From assembly GCF_017798165.1 (NCBI RefSeq), contig NZ_CP059068.1:2108001-2172000 (forward strand): 64,000 nucleotides of DNA, given 5' to 3'. The notes below the pieces were generated by a model. That model did no database searches and had not been told where the DNA came from. It was given only the letters and a program-made list of their open reading frames with translations. Position 1 is the stretch's first letter, and each line of letters begins with the position of its first letter. Positions 44,050 through 53,185 of this stretch are shown here, in pieces. The stretch comes from Rhodoferax sp. AJA081-3 (GTDB lineage: Bacteria; Pseudomonadota; Gammaproteobacteria; Burkholderiales; Burkholderiaceae_C). The position numbers and the translations under genes are program-made.

Positions 44050-46188
44050 ATGACAAGCCTTTCCATTCGCGCCGCCACCGTGCGTGCTTTCCCCCGCCAC
44101 CCCCTGAGCCTGGCCATCGTCGCAGCCCTGACGAGCCTGGGCGCCACCAGCGCAGCCGCGCAATCCGCACCGCGCACAGAAGCCGCATTGCCCGCCGTCA
44201 CCATCACCGGCAACCCGCTGGGCGCTACCGATTTAATAGCACCAACCGAAAGCTACTCGGGGGCTACCCTGCTTTTACGCTCCAAGAGCACGCTGGGTGA
44301 GACGCTGGACGGCACACCCGGCGTCAGCAGCAGCTACTTTGGCCCCAATGCCAGCCGCCCCATCATCCGCGGGCTCGATGGCGACCGGGTGCGTATCCTG
44401 CAAAACAGCGGCGCCAGCGTGGATGCCTCGGGCCTCAGCAATGACCACGCCGTGCCCTCCGACCCCATTTCCATGGAACGTATCGAAGTGCTGCGTGGTC
44501 CCGGCGCGCTGATGTACGGTGGCAGCGCCGTGGGCGGTGTTGTGAATGTCATCGACAACCGCATCCCGCAGGAGCGCCAGTTTGACGCCAAAGGAGGTAT
44601 CTCCGGCAAACTGAACCTGGAGGGCAGCAGTGGCGACGCGGCACGCTCGGCCGCAGCACTGCTGGAGACCGGCACTGACCGCTTCACCCTGCACGCGGAT
44701 GCCTTCACCCGCCGATCGGGCGATGTGTCCGTGCCCATTGCACTGGCCTGCGAGAAACCCGGCACGCCGACGGTTGCCAACGCCATTTGCAACTCCAGTG
44801 CACAAACCCAGGGTGGCGCCCTGGGCGGCAGTGTGTTCTTGGGCCACAGCCGCCTGGGTGCGTCGGTCAGCAGTTATTCCTCGGACTACGGCACGGTGGC
44901 AGAAGACGAAGTGACCATCGGCATGCGCTCCAACCGCGTGGCGCTGGAATGGGACGTGGACCAAATGCCCGGCTGGATCCAAAGCGTCAAGGTACGCGCC
45001 AGCCAGACCGACTACCAGCACACTGAATACGAGGGTGCAGAGCCGGGCACGGTGTTCAAGAACACGGGCAACGATCTGCGCATCACCGCGCGCCACGCCA
45101 AACTGGGCGCCTGGCAGGGTGTGCTGGGCTTGCAGAGCGAAACCGGAAAATTCTCCGCCGATGGCACCGAGGCCTTTGCACCCCACAGCCACACCACACA
45201 ACACGCGGTGTTTGCCTTTGAGGAATTGCCACTCGACTGGGGCCGCTTCAGCCTGGGCGCACGGCTGGAATCAATACACGTGGAATCGACCGGCAACCCG
45301 CAGGTGGAGCGTTTTGTGCCCGCCAGCCGCAGCTTCCAGCCGCGCAGCCTGGCCCTGGGCGCTCTATGGAATGCGGCCCCTGGATGGCAACTGACATCCA
45401 ACATCGCCTACACAGAACGCGCCCCCAAAGACTACGAACTGTTTGCCGACGGCCCCCACATCGCCACCCACGCCTATGAGGTGGGCGACAGCCATGCCGT
45501 GCTGGAGCAGTCCACCAATATGGACGTTGGCGCTCAGTGGAAACAGGGTGCCCACAGCTTCAAGCTCAGTGCGTTTGTGAACCAGTTCAACAACTACCTG
45601 TCGCAGCAGGCCACCGGTGTGCTGCGCGATACCGAGGGCAACGGCGCGGGTGGTATTGGGGTGACGGACGACGGTACCGGAATGTCGGTCGAATCGGGCG
45701 GCACAGCCGAGATACTGCCGGAGTATGTCTACAGCCAAGTGCCCGCCCGCTTCACCGGCATCGAGGCCAATGGCAAGCTGCGCCTGCTCGACGCGGGGCA
45801 GACGCTGGACCTGGAGCTGCGCGCGGACTGGGTGCGTGCCACCAACACCACCACCGGTGAATGGCTGCCCCGCATCGCGCCGGTGCGCCTGGGCGCTGCG
45901 TTGGTGTGGGCACAAGGCCCATGGAGCGCCCGGCTGGACGCCAACCACAGCCAGGCCCAGACCAACGGACCAGCGGGTCAATTGGCCAGCCAGTCTTACA
46001 CACTGGTCAATGCCGCGTTCAGCTACCGCCAGCAGATGGGTACCAATACGGCCCTGTGGTTCGCCCGCCTGGACAATGCCAACGATGTGCTGGCCTACTC
46101 GGCCACCTCTATCCTGACGCAAAGTGCGCCAGGCAAAGCACCACTACCGGGACGCAGCGTGAAGGTCGGTTTGCAGTTGGCGTTTTAG
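44050..46188 (+). CDS. ZnuD-like TonB-dependent receptor
   Basis: 712 residues. A signal peptide ends near SAAAQ. The plug has LPAVTITGNPLG (TonB box region), SSYFGPNASRPIIRGLDGDRVRILQ and GPGALMYGGSAVGGVVNVID, close to the zinc receptor ZnuD. The barrel ends in VKVGLQLAF. A loop AFAPHSHTTQHA is His-rich. A Fur-family regulator heads the locus. A copy of the 54-bp element codes for GATDLIAPTESYSGATLLL between signal and plug, a tolerant place. Zinc is the best guess for the substrate; another metal is possible. Confidence 0.85.
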   Translation: MTSLSIRAATVRAFPRHPLSLAIVAALTSLGATSAAAQSAPRTEAALPAVTITGNPLGATDLIAPTESYSGATLLLRSKSTLGETLDGTPGVSSSYFGPNASRPIIRGLDGDRVRILQNSGASVDASGLSNDHAVPSDPISMERIEVLRGPGALMYGGSAVGGVVNVIDNRIPQERQFDAKGGISGKLNLEGSSGDAARSAAALLETGTDRFTLHADAFTRRSGDVSVPIALACEKPGTPTVANAICNSSAQTQGGALGGSVFLGHSRLGASVSSYSSDYGTVAEDEVTIGMRSNRVALEWDVDQMPGWIQSVKVRASQTDYQHTEYEGAEPGTVFKNTGNDLRITARHAKLGAWQGVLGLQSETGKFSADGTEAFAPHSHTTQHAVFAFEELPLDWGRFSLGARLESIHVESTGNPQVERFVPASRSFQPRSLALGALWNAAPGWQLTSNIAYTERAPKDYELFADGPHIATHAYEVGDSHAVLEQSTNMDVGAQWKQGAHSFKLSAFVNQFNNYLSQQATGVLRDTEGNGAGGIGVTDDGTGMSVESGGTAEILPEYVYSQVPARFTGIEANGKLRLLDAGQTLDLELRADWVRATNTTTGEWLPRIAPVRLGAALVWAQGPWSARLDANHSQAQTNGPAGQLASQSYTLVNAAFSYRQQMGTNTALWFARLDNANDVLAYSATSILTQSAPGKAPLPGRSVKVGLQLAF
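44224..44277 (+). repeat. 54-bp element, copy 8 (inside the ZnuD-like gene, sense)
   Basis: The left module GCTACCGATTTAATAGC occupies 44224-44240; the box GGGGGCTACCCTGCTTTT has GGGCTA at 44261, 37 nt from the start. The right end has diverged. Confidence 0.75.
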
Positions 46189-46216
46189 AAGCAGCCCCCC
46201 AATCCACAACCATCAA

Positions 46217-46308
46217 GCAGTGGAGTGGGGGTGGGCACCAAAGTGAGGTAAAGGAGGAGCCCGAAGGGCGGGGGACACGAACGGCGGTGCCCACCCTCGC
46301 TCCGCTGC
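46217..46308 (+). repeat. Long hairpin with GGAGGAG core, copy 2 (ZnuD-like gene 3' side)
   Basis: The arms are 46217-46239 and 46286-46308: all 23 positions pair if three G-U wobbles are allowed on the + strand. The loop carries GAGGTAAAGGAGGAGCCCG, the inner hairpin GCCC-GAA-GGGC and GGGGGACACG. The core matches copy 1 at 40111, but the arms are unrelated in sequence. It sits between the convergent TonB receptor and MidA-like genes. Confidence 0.82.
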
Positions 46309-46333
46309 GGGCGCGCAGCGGAAACGCTACTCC

Positions 46334-47515
46334 TTACAACCGGTGCGTACGGTCGCCCCGGCTAAAACCCATGGCGTCCCAGTAGCTGCCCACTGTCAAG
46401 CCGATCACTTTGAAAAACTCACCCATCTCATGCTCCAGGATCAGTTTTTGCCCCGCCACCCGGTCGGCCAGTGACGCGGCCTGCATGGCATCCACCAGGC
46501 CGCAGTTCATCAAGAAATGCGCCTGGCTGGTGTAGCCCAGAACCTCCAGCCCCGCGTCCTGCGCTGCCACCGCAATGCCGGTGAAGTTGACATGGGCCGT
46601 GATGTCTTTCTCGCCCACCAGCACCAAGGGGTCTCCGTCGGCCTGGTGCGCGCGGTGGCACATCACCGTGCCCATGTGGCGCTGCTCATGGTAATACTCG
46701 TGCTCGGGAAAACCGTAGTCCAGCAGAAAGATGGCGCCAGCTTTCAAACGGTCCGCCAGCGTGCGCACAAAGGCCTCGCCTTGCTTGTGGATCTCGGTCA
46801 CGTAATCGTGTTCCCCTGGCACATCTTCGGGCGGGCGCAACTCGGTGAGTCGGTCCTGCCATGCAAAACATGCGCGGTCGGCATCCCACACCACACCACG
46901 CTCGTGCCACACACCTTGCATGCGCGCCAGCAATTTGACGGGCATGGCGTCCAGCACTTCGTTGCCCACCACCACGCCTTGCATCTGCGCAGGCAAAGCA
47001 TCCACCCACTGCACCCGGCCCGCGTGGGCCTGCAGCGTGGCCTGCTGCCGCTCCTTCAAAGGCTGCGACAAATCCACAATCGTGTAGCGGCGCAGCGGCA
47101 CACCCAGGGCATCGAGGGCGTCCAGAATCTGCAAGGCCAAGGCGCCGGTGCCGGCGCCAAACTCCCACACCTCATCGGTACCCGTGACCTGCAAGGCCTG
47201 CGCAATCTGGCGGGCAACTGCCTGGCCAAACAGCGGTGTCATCTCGGGTGCGGTCACAAAATCGCTGCCCGCGCCCTTCACCTCGCCCGCCGCGTCGCGC
47301 AGGCCTTGTGGCAGGACGCCAAACACGGTGGCCCCGCGGCTGTAATAACCCAGGCCGGGGGCATACAGGGCCTGCTCCATGAAGGTGTCAAAACCGATCC
47401 AGCCGCCCTGGGTATGCAGCATCTGGCGCAGGTGCACCTGCATGGCGTCAGCCAGCGATTCGCTGGCAATGGGGGTTGTGTTGGCAATAGGGGGCGTGGA
47501 AGGTGTGGGCGTCAT
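46334..47515 (-). CDS. SAM-dependent methyltransferase, MidA/NDUFAF7 family
   Basis: 393 residues. GWIGFDTFMEQALYAPGLGYY is the family start; VWEFGAGTGALALQILDAL is the SAM site; GNEVLDAMPVKLL and LLDYGFPEHEYYHEQRHMGT are conserved. The mitochondrial relative methylates an Arg of a complex I subunit; the bacterial role is less clear. It converges on the ZnuD-like gene across the hairpin at 46217-46308. Confidence 0.92.
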   Translation of the reverse strand: MTPTPSTPPIANTTPIASESLADAMQVHLRQMLHTQGGWIGFDTFMEQALYAPGLGYYSRGATVFGVLPQGLRDAAGEVKGAGSDFVTAPEMTPLFGQAVARQIAQALQVTGTDEVWEFGAGTGALALQILDALDALGVPLRRYTIVDLSQPLKERQQATLQAHAGRVQWVDALPAQMQGVVVGNEVLDAMPVKLLARMQGVWHERGVVWDADRACFAWQDRLTELRPPEDVPGEHDYVTEIHKQGEAFVRTLADRLKAGAIFLLDYGFPEHEYYHEQRHMGTVMCHRAHQADGDPLVLVGEKDITAHVNFTGIAVAAQDAGLEVLGYTSQAHFLMNCGLVDAMQAASLADRVAGQKLILEHEMGEFFKVIGLTVGSYWDAMGFSRGDRTHRL

Positions 47516-47548
47516 AAGCCCCGGAATTGTCGCCGAAGGGCGCTGCCC

Positions 47549-49144
47549 TCAGCGCCGCAGGGCCAGTGCCGAACGTGTGCCGGCGCCCTGGGTGCCCTGC
47601 TCCAGTTTGAAGCCCGCCACCACTGTCACCAGGTCCTGCGCCTGGCTCTTGAGGCTGCTGGCGGCGGCCGCCATTTCCTCCACCAGCGCGGCGTTTTGTT
47701 GGGTGGTCTGGTCCATCAGGGTGACGGCCTCTCCCACCTGTTCAACACCCAACGCCTGTTCGTTACTCGCCACGCTGATCTCACCCATGATGTCAGTCAC
47801 GCGTTTGATACTGGCCACCACTTCGGTCATGGTGGCACCGGCCTGGTCGGCCAGCGTGGTGCCGTGTTCCACACGCTCTACGCTGGCGTTGATCAGGGTC
47901 TTGATTTCTTTCGCCGCCGCAGCGCTGCGCCCAGCCAAGGATCGCACCTCGCTGGCCACCACCGCAAAACCACGGCCCTGCTCACCGGCACGGGCCGCCT
48001 CCACCGCGGCATTCAGCGCCAGGATATTCGTCTGAAAGGCGATGCCATCAATCACGCTGATGATGTCTGAAATCTTGCGGCTGGACTCGTTGATGCCCTT
48101 CATGGTCTGCACCACTTCGCCCACCACGTTGCCACCTTCCACCGCAATGGTGGAGGCACTTTGCGCCAACTGGTTGGCATGGCGGGCACTGTCGGCATTT
48201 TGTTTCACGGTGGAGCCCAGCTCTTCCATGGAGGCGGCGGTCTCTTCCAGCGAACTGGCTTGCTGCTCGGTGCGGGCCGAGAGGTCGTTGTTGCCCTGCG
48301 CAATCTCGGCACTGGCAACGGCCAGGCTCTCCGAGCCCTGCCGCACCGACCGCACCACACCCAGCAGATTGCCCTGCATATGCTCCATGGCGTGCAGCAG
48401 CTGTGCAATTTCGTCCTTGCCTTCGGCTTGTATCTGCTGGGAGAGATCACCCCGCGCGACGGCATCAACCACCCGCACGGCGCGGTCCAGTCCTTCGCGG
48501 ATGCTGCTGGAAATCACCCAGGCAATGCCGCCAATGATCAGCGCAGCCAACACCAGGGTTGCCGCACCTTGCAGGGCATAGGCCAAAAACTCGGCATGCA
48601 ATTCGTCCATGTACAGACCAGAGCCAATGATCCAGCCCCAGGGCGCAAAGCCCTGCACATAAGACACTTTTTCCTCCGGCTGCGTGCTGCCAGGCTTGGG
48701 CCACGGGTAAGACACCAGGCCGGCCTTTTCACTGCGGACCTTTTTGACAAAGGTCTCCAACAGCGCAGAGCCATCACCACTGTCCGCGCCCTTGCCATTG
48801 AGCTCGGGCTTGATGGGGTGCATCACAAACTTGGCGGGCGACTCCATGTCGCTGATGAAAAAGTATTCGTCCTTGCCGTAGCGCATCTGCGCAAGCGCCT
48901 GCTTGGCCAGGCTCTGCGCTTCTTCACGCGGCATCTTGCCGGACGTCTCCAACTGGTGCGCCCAGGCCAGCACACCGGCCGCGGTTTCCACGGTCATGCG
49001 CACCTGGGTTTCGCGGCCACTGCGGTCGTGGTTGCGCACGTCCAGCATGGTGTAAACCGCCACGGTGATCAAGCCCAATACGCTGACAACGGTCAGCAGT
49101 ACCAGCTTGGACAACAGGGGGAGTTGGTTCAAAAAACGCTTCAT
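47549..49144 (-). CDS. Methyl-accepting chemotaxis protein with single Cache domain
   Basis: 531 residues. Membrane helices lie at about 12-32 and 190-212. The periplasmic part has [15 protein letters not shown] and [14 protein letters not shown], typical of sCache_2 sensors for small organic acids. A HAMP region and the signalling tip [18 protein letters not shown] follow. The ATG at 49144 is preferred over the GTG one codon upstream. The signalling half is close to the chemoreceptor at 19372. Confidence 0.93.
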   Translation of the reverse strand: MKRFLNQLPLLSKLVLLTVVSVLGLITVAVYTMLDVRNHDRSGRETQVRMTVETAAGVLAWAHQLETSGKMPREEAQSLAKQALAQMRYGKDEYFFISDMESPAKFVMHPIKPELNGKGADSGDGSALLETFVKKVRSEKAGLVSYPWPKPGSTQPEEKVSYVQGFAPWGWIIGSGLYMDELHAEFLAYALQGAATLVLAALIIGGIAWVISSSIREGLDRAVRVVDAVARGDLSQQIQAEGKDEIAQLLHAMEHMQGNLLGVVRSVRQGSESLAVASAEIAQGNNDLSARTEQQASSLEETAASMEELGSTVKQNADSARHANQLAQSASTIAVEGGNVVGEVVQTMKGINESSRKISDIISVIDGIAFQTNILALNAAVEAARAGEQGRGFAVVASEVRSLAGRSAAAAKEIKTLINASVERVEHGTTLADQAGATMTEVVASIKRVTDIMGEISVASNEQALGVEQVGEAVTLMDQTTQQNAALVEEMAAAASSLKSQAQDLVTVVAGFKLEQGTQGAGTRSALALRR

Positions 49145-49256
49145 CACGGGCTCCGATCACCATACACAAGAACAAGTCACAGGTACCGATTTTCCGGTCG
49201 CTATCGCGTGGCGGGCATGGCGATGGGCTCTGCGGAGCGTCCCATTGCAGCTTCTC

Positions 49257-49270
49257 TTGACACAGATCAA
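49257..49270. promoter_or_regulatory. FNR/Crp-family box
   Basis: TTGACACAGATCAA matches the FNR/Anr pattern TTGAY-N4-ATCAA. It lies 113 bp from the chemoreceptor start and 404 bp from rsgA. Oxygen control of the chemoreceptor is the simplest reading; this is inference. Confidence 0.45.
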
Positions 49271-49418
49271 ACGCGCGGTGCTACTGTTGCAAAACAGGCA
49301 CGCCCAACCGGGCCGACGTTGACAGCCGGCAGACAGCTACAGACAATTGCGCCTTCATCTGCAGTGGCTCCGCGCCACATGGCAAACGTTCTCAACCCAC
49401 ACGCGAAGGAGTGCTTCC

Positions 49419-49460
49419 ATGATTGTTCATACACCCACCCCCCTCGTGCTGGCCGCCTGA
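49419..49460 (+). CDS. Possible 13-residue leader peptide
   Basis: GAAGGAG lies 8 bases before the ATG, and the frame reads MIVHTPTPLVLAA then stops. The ribosome site is much better than that of most genes here. It may be a leader peptide or the remnant of a lost gene. No attenuator structure was identified. Confidence 0.3.
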   Translation: MIVHTPTPLVLAA

Positions 49461-49673
49461 GATGCTTGAGTTCGCCCACTTGATCTGCGTTACATCCTGA
49501 ACTAAACCACAACGCTGGTCTTCGCCCTGTTGCACAGGGCATGTGTCTTCTCTGTCTTTGTCGGGCCGCCCGCTGGTCCTGCCTATTCCATTTTTAATTT
49601 GGCCCTGTCGCCGCTTGTGGCGTGTCGTATCGGCACGTCTGGCGCTGGGTCACACAAAGACACAGACACCATC

Positions 49674-50795
49674 ATGAACATCGAATTTTCTTTTGAGACA
49701 CTGCGCCGCCTAGGGCTGACTCCCGCCATGGCGCAAAGCCTGGCCACTGCGGATGTGGCCAACAACACCAGCATCCCCCTGGATGCAACACCACCCCAGT
49801 GGATGCGCGTAGCCGCCGTGCACCGCGAGACGGTGGAAGTGCACGACGGCACCGTGCAATGCTCGGCCCGCTGTGCCGCACGGCTGACCCGGGAGCTCAT
49901 CGACGAGGGCAGTGCCCTGGCCGTTGGCGACTGGGTGTTGTGCACGCTGGACGAACACCAGCAGCTGTGGGTGAGCACCCGTGTGCAGCCGCTGAACCAG
50001 ATCGTGCGGCGCGATGCAGACGGCAGCCGCCACACCGTGGTCAGCAACGTGGATACCGCACTGCTGGTCATGGGCATGGACCTGGACTTCAACCTGCAGC
50101 GGCTGGAGCGTTATCTGGCACTGGTGGGTAGCAGCGGCGTGTTGCCCGTGGTTGTGCTCACCAAGGCCGACATCGCAGAACACGCGGCGCCCGGCAGCGT
50201 GCAACAGCGCATGCAGGCCGTGCGCGGCCGCGTAGGCCAGCACGTGGATGTGGTGGCAGTGGATGGGCGCAGTGCGGATGCACAAGCCGCATTACTGCCC
50301 TACCTGTCCGCAGGCCAGACCCTGGTGTTGCTGGGTTCGTCCGGCGCGGGCAAAAGCACGCTGACCAATAGCTTGCTGGGCAGCGCCACGCAGGACACGG
50401 GCGCGGTGCGCGAGCACGACAGCCGCGGCAAACACACGACCACCGCACGGTCCCTGCACCTGCTACCCACCGGCGCCTGTGTTATCGACACACCCGGCGT
50501 GCGTACCCTGCGGCCCGATGTGGACGGCCACACGCTAGGCCAATTGTTTGAAGACATCAGCACACTGGCCCACACCTGCCGCTTCCGCGACTGCCGGCAC
50601 CAGGACGAACCGGGTTGTGCGGTGCGGGCACAGGTGAGCCCGGAGCGATTGAAAAACTACCAGAAGTTGCTGCGCGAGAGCCGCCGCGACACCATGGGTG
50701 TGCTGGAACGCCAGCGCCAGTTGGCGCAGTGGAAAGCCAGAGGCCGCGCAGGCCGCCAGCGACTGGAGTCGAAGCGCGCGGGGCCGGTCAGTTAG
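49674..50795 (+). CDS. rsgA: Ribosome small subunit-dependent GTPase A
   Basis: 373 residues. An OB fold is followed by a circularly permuted GTPase: G4 LTKAD comes before G1 GSSGAGKST and G3 DTPGVR. A C-terminal zinc site (CRFRDCRHQDEPGC) closes the protein. It helps 30S maturation. It is longer than the minimal RsgA and has an N-terminal extension (MNIEFSFETLRRLGL), seen in a second RsgA type of many proteobacteria. The ATG at 49674 gives that standard start. Confidence 0.92.
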   Translation: MNIEFSFETLRRLGLTPAMAQSLATADVANNTSIPLDATPPQWMRVAAVHRETVEVHDGTVQCSARCAARLTRELIDEGSALAVGDWVLCTLDEHQQLWVSTRVQPLNQIVRRDADGSRHTVVSNVDTALLVMGMDLDFNLQRLERYLALVGSSGVLPVVVLTKADIAEHAAPGSVQQRMQAVRGRVGQHVDVVAVDGRSADAQAALLPYLSAGQTLVLLGSSGAGKSTLTNSLLGSATQDTGAVREHDSRGKHTTTARSLHLLPTGACVIDTPGVRTLRPDVDGHTLGQLFEDISTLAHTCRFRDCRHQDEPGCAVRAQVSPERLKNYQKLLRESRRDTMGVLERQRQLAQWKARGRAGRQRLESKRAGPVS

Positions 50796-50804
50796 ACCGG
50801 CGTG

Positions 50805-53060
50805 TTAGTCAGCCGCCGGGTCATCCAGCCCTAGGGTCTTGACCCCGGCGTCGCTGTCGAATTCGCTGAAGTTCCAGAGGCCATTCTGCTGGACCACATG
50901 CTCGGGTACCGGGCGTTCACCCGGCAGGGTGCCGGCCAGGGCCTGGCGCATGCTGTCGATCCAGATGGGCATGGCCACTGTGGAGCCGAACTCGCGGCCG
51001 CCCAGGGACTTGGGTTCGTCATAACCCATCCACGCGACCGACACAATGCCGTTGGCGTAACCAGCAAACCAGCCATCGACTGCATCCGTGGTGGTGCCGG
51101 TTTTGCCGGCCAGGTCCTGGCGCGCCAGTCGTTGGCTGGCCGCCGCTGCCGTGCCGGAGCGGGCCACTTCGCGCAGCATGCTGTCGGTGACAAAGGCATT
51201 GCGTTCGTCGATGGCGCGGGCCTCTTCTGCAGGTACCAATGTGCGGTCTGATTCAAACAGCACTTTGCCGCGCGCATCGCTGACACGCTGCACCAGCCAG
51301 GGCTTCACCAGGTAGCCGCCATTGGCAAATACGCCGTAGGCGCTGGCCAGCTGCACCGGTGTCACCGAGCCCGTGCCCAGCGCCAACGTCAGGTTGTCGG
51401 GGTGTTTGTCGGCGTCAAAACCAAATCGGGGCAAATACTCCAACGCATAGGGCACACCGATGGCCCTGAGTATGCGTACCGACACCACGTTCTTGGACTG
51501 GGCCAACGCGTCCTGCATGCGGATGGGGCCGTCGTATTTGCCGTCGTCATTGCGCGGGTCCCACTTCAGGCTCTCGGTGGTGGTGGCCGACAACTGCACG
51601 TCGTTGATGATGGTGGCGGGTGCAAACCCCCGCTCCAGTGCGGCCGAATACACAAAAGGCTTGATGGCTGAGCCGGGCTGGCGCCAGGCGCTGGTGGCGT
51701 GGTTGAAGTTCTTGCGCCGGAAATCGAAGCCCCCCACCAGCGCGCGGTAGCCACCACTCTGCGCGTTGAGCGAAACATAGGCTGCCTCCACGTCGGGCAT
51801 CTGCGACATGACCCACTTCTGTTTGGCGTTTTGCGTTACCCGTACCAGTGCACCCGGGCGCAGGCGCAAGGCCTTGTTGGCGTTGGCTTGCAGGGCCGCT
51901 GCGGCAAAACCCAATTCGCTGCCACTGATCTGGACCACCTCTCCGGAAGCAAGCTCGGCCTTCAGCGACCTGGCCGCCACCTCGGTCACCACGGCGGGCA
52001 ACAGGCCTTCACTGGCCGGGTGTTTTTGCAGCAGCGCGTCGATGGCGTCGTCACGCGCGTCTTCGTCTTGCGGCAGGTCGACAAAGGCCTCCGGGCCGCG
52101 GTAGCCATGGCGCTGGTCATAGGCCAGCACGTTGCGCCGCACCGATTCATAGGCCGCCAGTTGTTCAGCGTTGTCGATCGTGGTTACCACCTTGAGGCCC
52201 ATGGTGTAGGCGGCCTCCTGGTATTGGGCCACCATGCTCTGGCGCACCATCTCGGCCACATAGGCACCATGGGCACCCACGGTCGGGCTGGTGTTGGTGG
52301 GTGTGGCCTCGACACTGGCCTTGTCAAATTGGGCCTGGTTGATATGGCCCAGACGCAGCATGTTTTTCAACACCATCATCTGCCGCTTCTTGGCACGCGC
52401 CGGGTTGACCACCGGGTTGTGGCGGGACGGGTTCTGCGGCAGGCCGGCCAGCATGGCGCTTTGGGCCAGGCTCAACTCAGCCAAGGATTTGCCATAGTAG
52501 GTGCGCGCCGCGCTAGAGAAGCCGTAGCTGCGCTGGCCCAGGTAGATCTGGTTCATGTACAGCTCCAGAATCTTGTCCTTGGAGAGCGCATCTTCGATGC
52601 GGTAGGACAGCAGTGCCTCCTTGAGCTTGCGTTGCAAGGTCCTGTCCTGGTTCAGAAAAAAGGTGCGCGCCACCTGCATGGTGATGGTGGAGCCACCCTG
52701 TTGCACACCACCGGTCAGGTCCGACACCACCGCACGTGCCAGCCCCCGAAAGTCCAGGCCGCTGTGGCTGTAAAAACGCTCGTCTTCTATCGCCAGCAGG
52801 GCGTCTTTCAATGTCTTGGGGGTGTCTTCGATGGACACAAAATCACGCCGCTCTTGACCAAACTCGCCAATCAGCACGTTGTCGGCAGTGTAGATGCGCA
52901 GCGGCATCTTGGGCCGGTAGTCCGTCACCGCTTCCAGCGTGGGCAGGCCCGGCGCCAGTACCAGCAATGTGTAGCCCACGAGCAGGACGACGGCCAACAC
53001 CACCAGGGCAGCAAAACCGATCATCCATTGCACGAGTGGCTTGTCTTGGATAGAAAACAT
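50805..53060 (-). CDS. mrcA: Penicillin-binding protein 1A
   Basis: 751 residues. An N-terminal membrane helix (MIGFAALVVLAVVLLVGYTLL) is followed by the GT51 transglycosylase domain (EDERFYSHSGLDFRG, GGSTITMQVARTFFL). The transpeptidase domain has the active Ser in GSAIKPF, the SxN-type motif SKN and the KTG motif AGKTGTT. It polymerises and cross-links peptidoglycan. The start is the ATG at 53060, giving the usual MFSIQDKPL; no clear ribosome site precedes it. It is divergent from the pteridine reductase gene. Confidence 0.96.
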   Translation of the reverse strand: MFSIQDKPLVQWMIGFAALVVLAVVLLVGYTLLVLAPGLPTLEAVTDYRPKMPLRIYTADNVLIGEFGQERRDFVSIEDTPKTLKDALLAIEDERFYSHSGLDFRGLARAVVSDLTGGVQQGGSTITMQVARTFFLNQDRTLQRKLKEALLSYRIEDALSKDKILELYMNQIYLGQRSYGFSSAARTYYGKSLAELSLAQSAMLAGLPQNPSRHNPVVNPARAKKRQMMVLKNMLRLGHINQAQFDKASVEATPTNTSPTVGAHGAYVAEMVRQSMVAQYQEAAYTMGLKVVTTIDNAEQLAAYESVRRNVLAYDQRHGYRGPEAFVDLPQDEDARDDAIDALLQKHPASEGLLPAVVTEVAARSLKAELASGEVVQISGSELGFAAAALQANANKALRLRPGALVRVTQNAKQKWVMSQMPDVEAAYVSLNAQSGGYRALVGGFDFRRKNFNHATSAWRQPGSAIKPFVYSAALERGFAPATIINDVQLSATTTESLKWDPRNDDGKYDGPIRMQDALAQSKNVVSVRILRAIGVPYALEYLPRFGFDADKHPDNLTLALGTGSVTPVQLASAYGVFANGGYLVKPWLVQRVSDARGKVLFESDRTLVPAEEARAIDERNAFVTDSMLREVARSGTAAAASQRLARQDLAGKTGTTTDAVDGWFAGYANGIVSVAWMGYDEPKSLGGREFGSTVAMPIWIDSMRQALAGTLPGERPVPEHVVQQNGLWNFSEFDSDAGVKTLGLDDPAAD

Positions 53061-53185
53061 AAAGGAGGGGGGATGGGTAATAGAGACACCGCGCCGTATG
53101 CAGCGCTTGGCGGGCGTATTGTGGCCGAGGAATGGGCGGGTCGTTAAAATCGGTGGTTCTGCCACCCCACGCCCCGGCTTTCCCC

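Larger units (their letters stand above)
49145..49673. other. Intergenic region of 529 bp between chemoreceptor and rsgA
   Basis: It contains an FNR-type box at 49257-49270 and a 13-codon reading frame with a strong ribosome site at 49419. I see no other gene. Confidence 0.6.
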
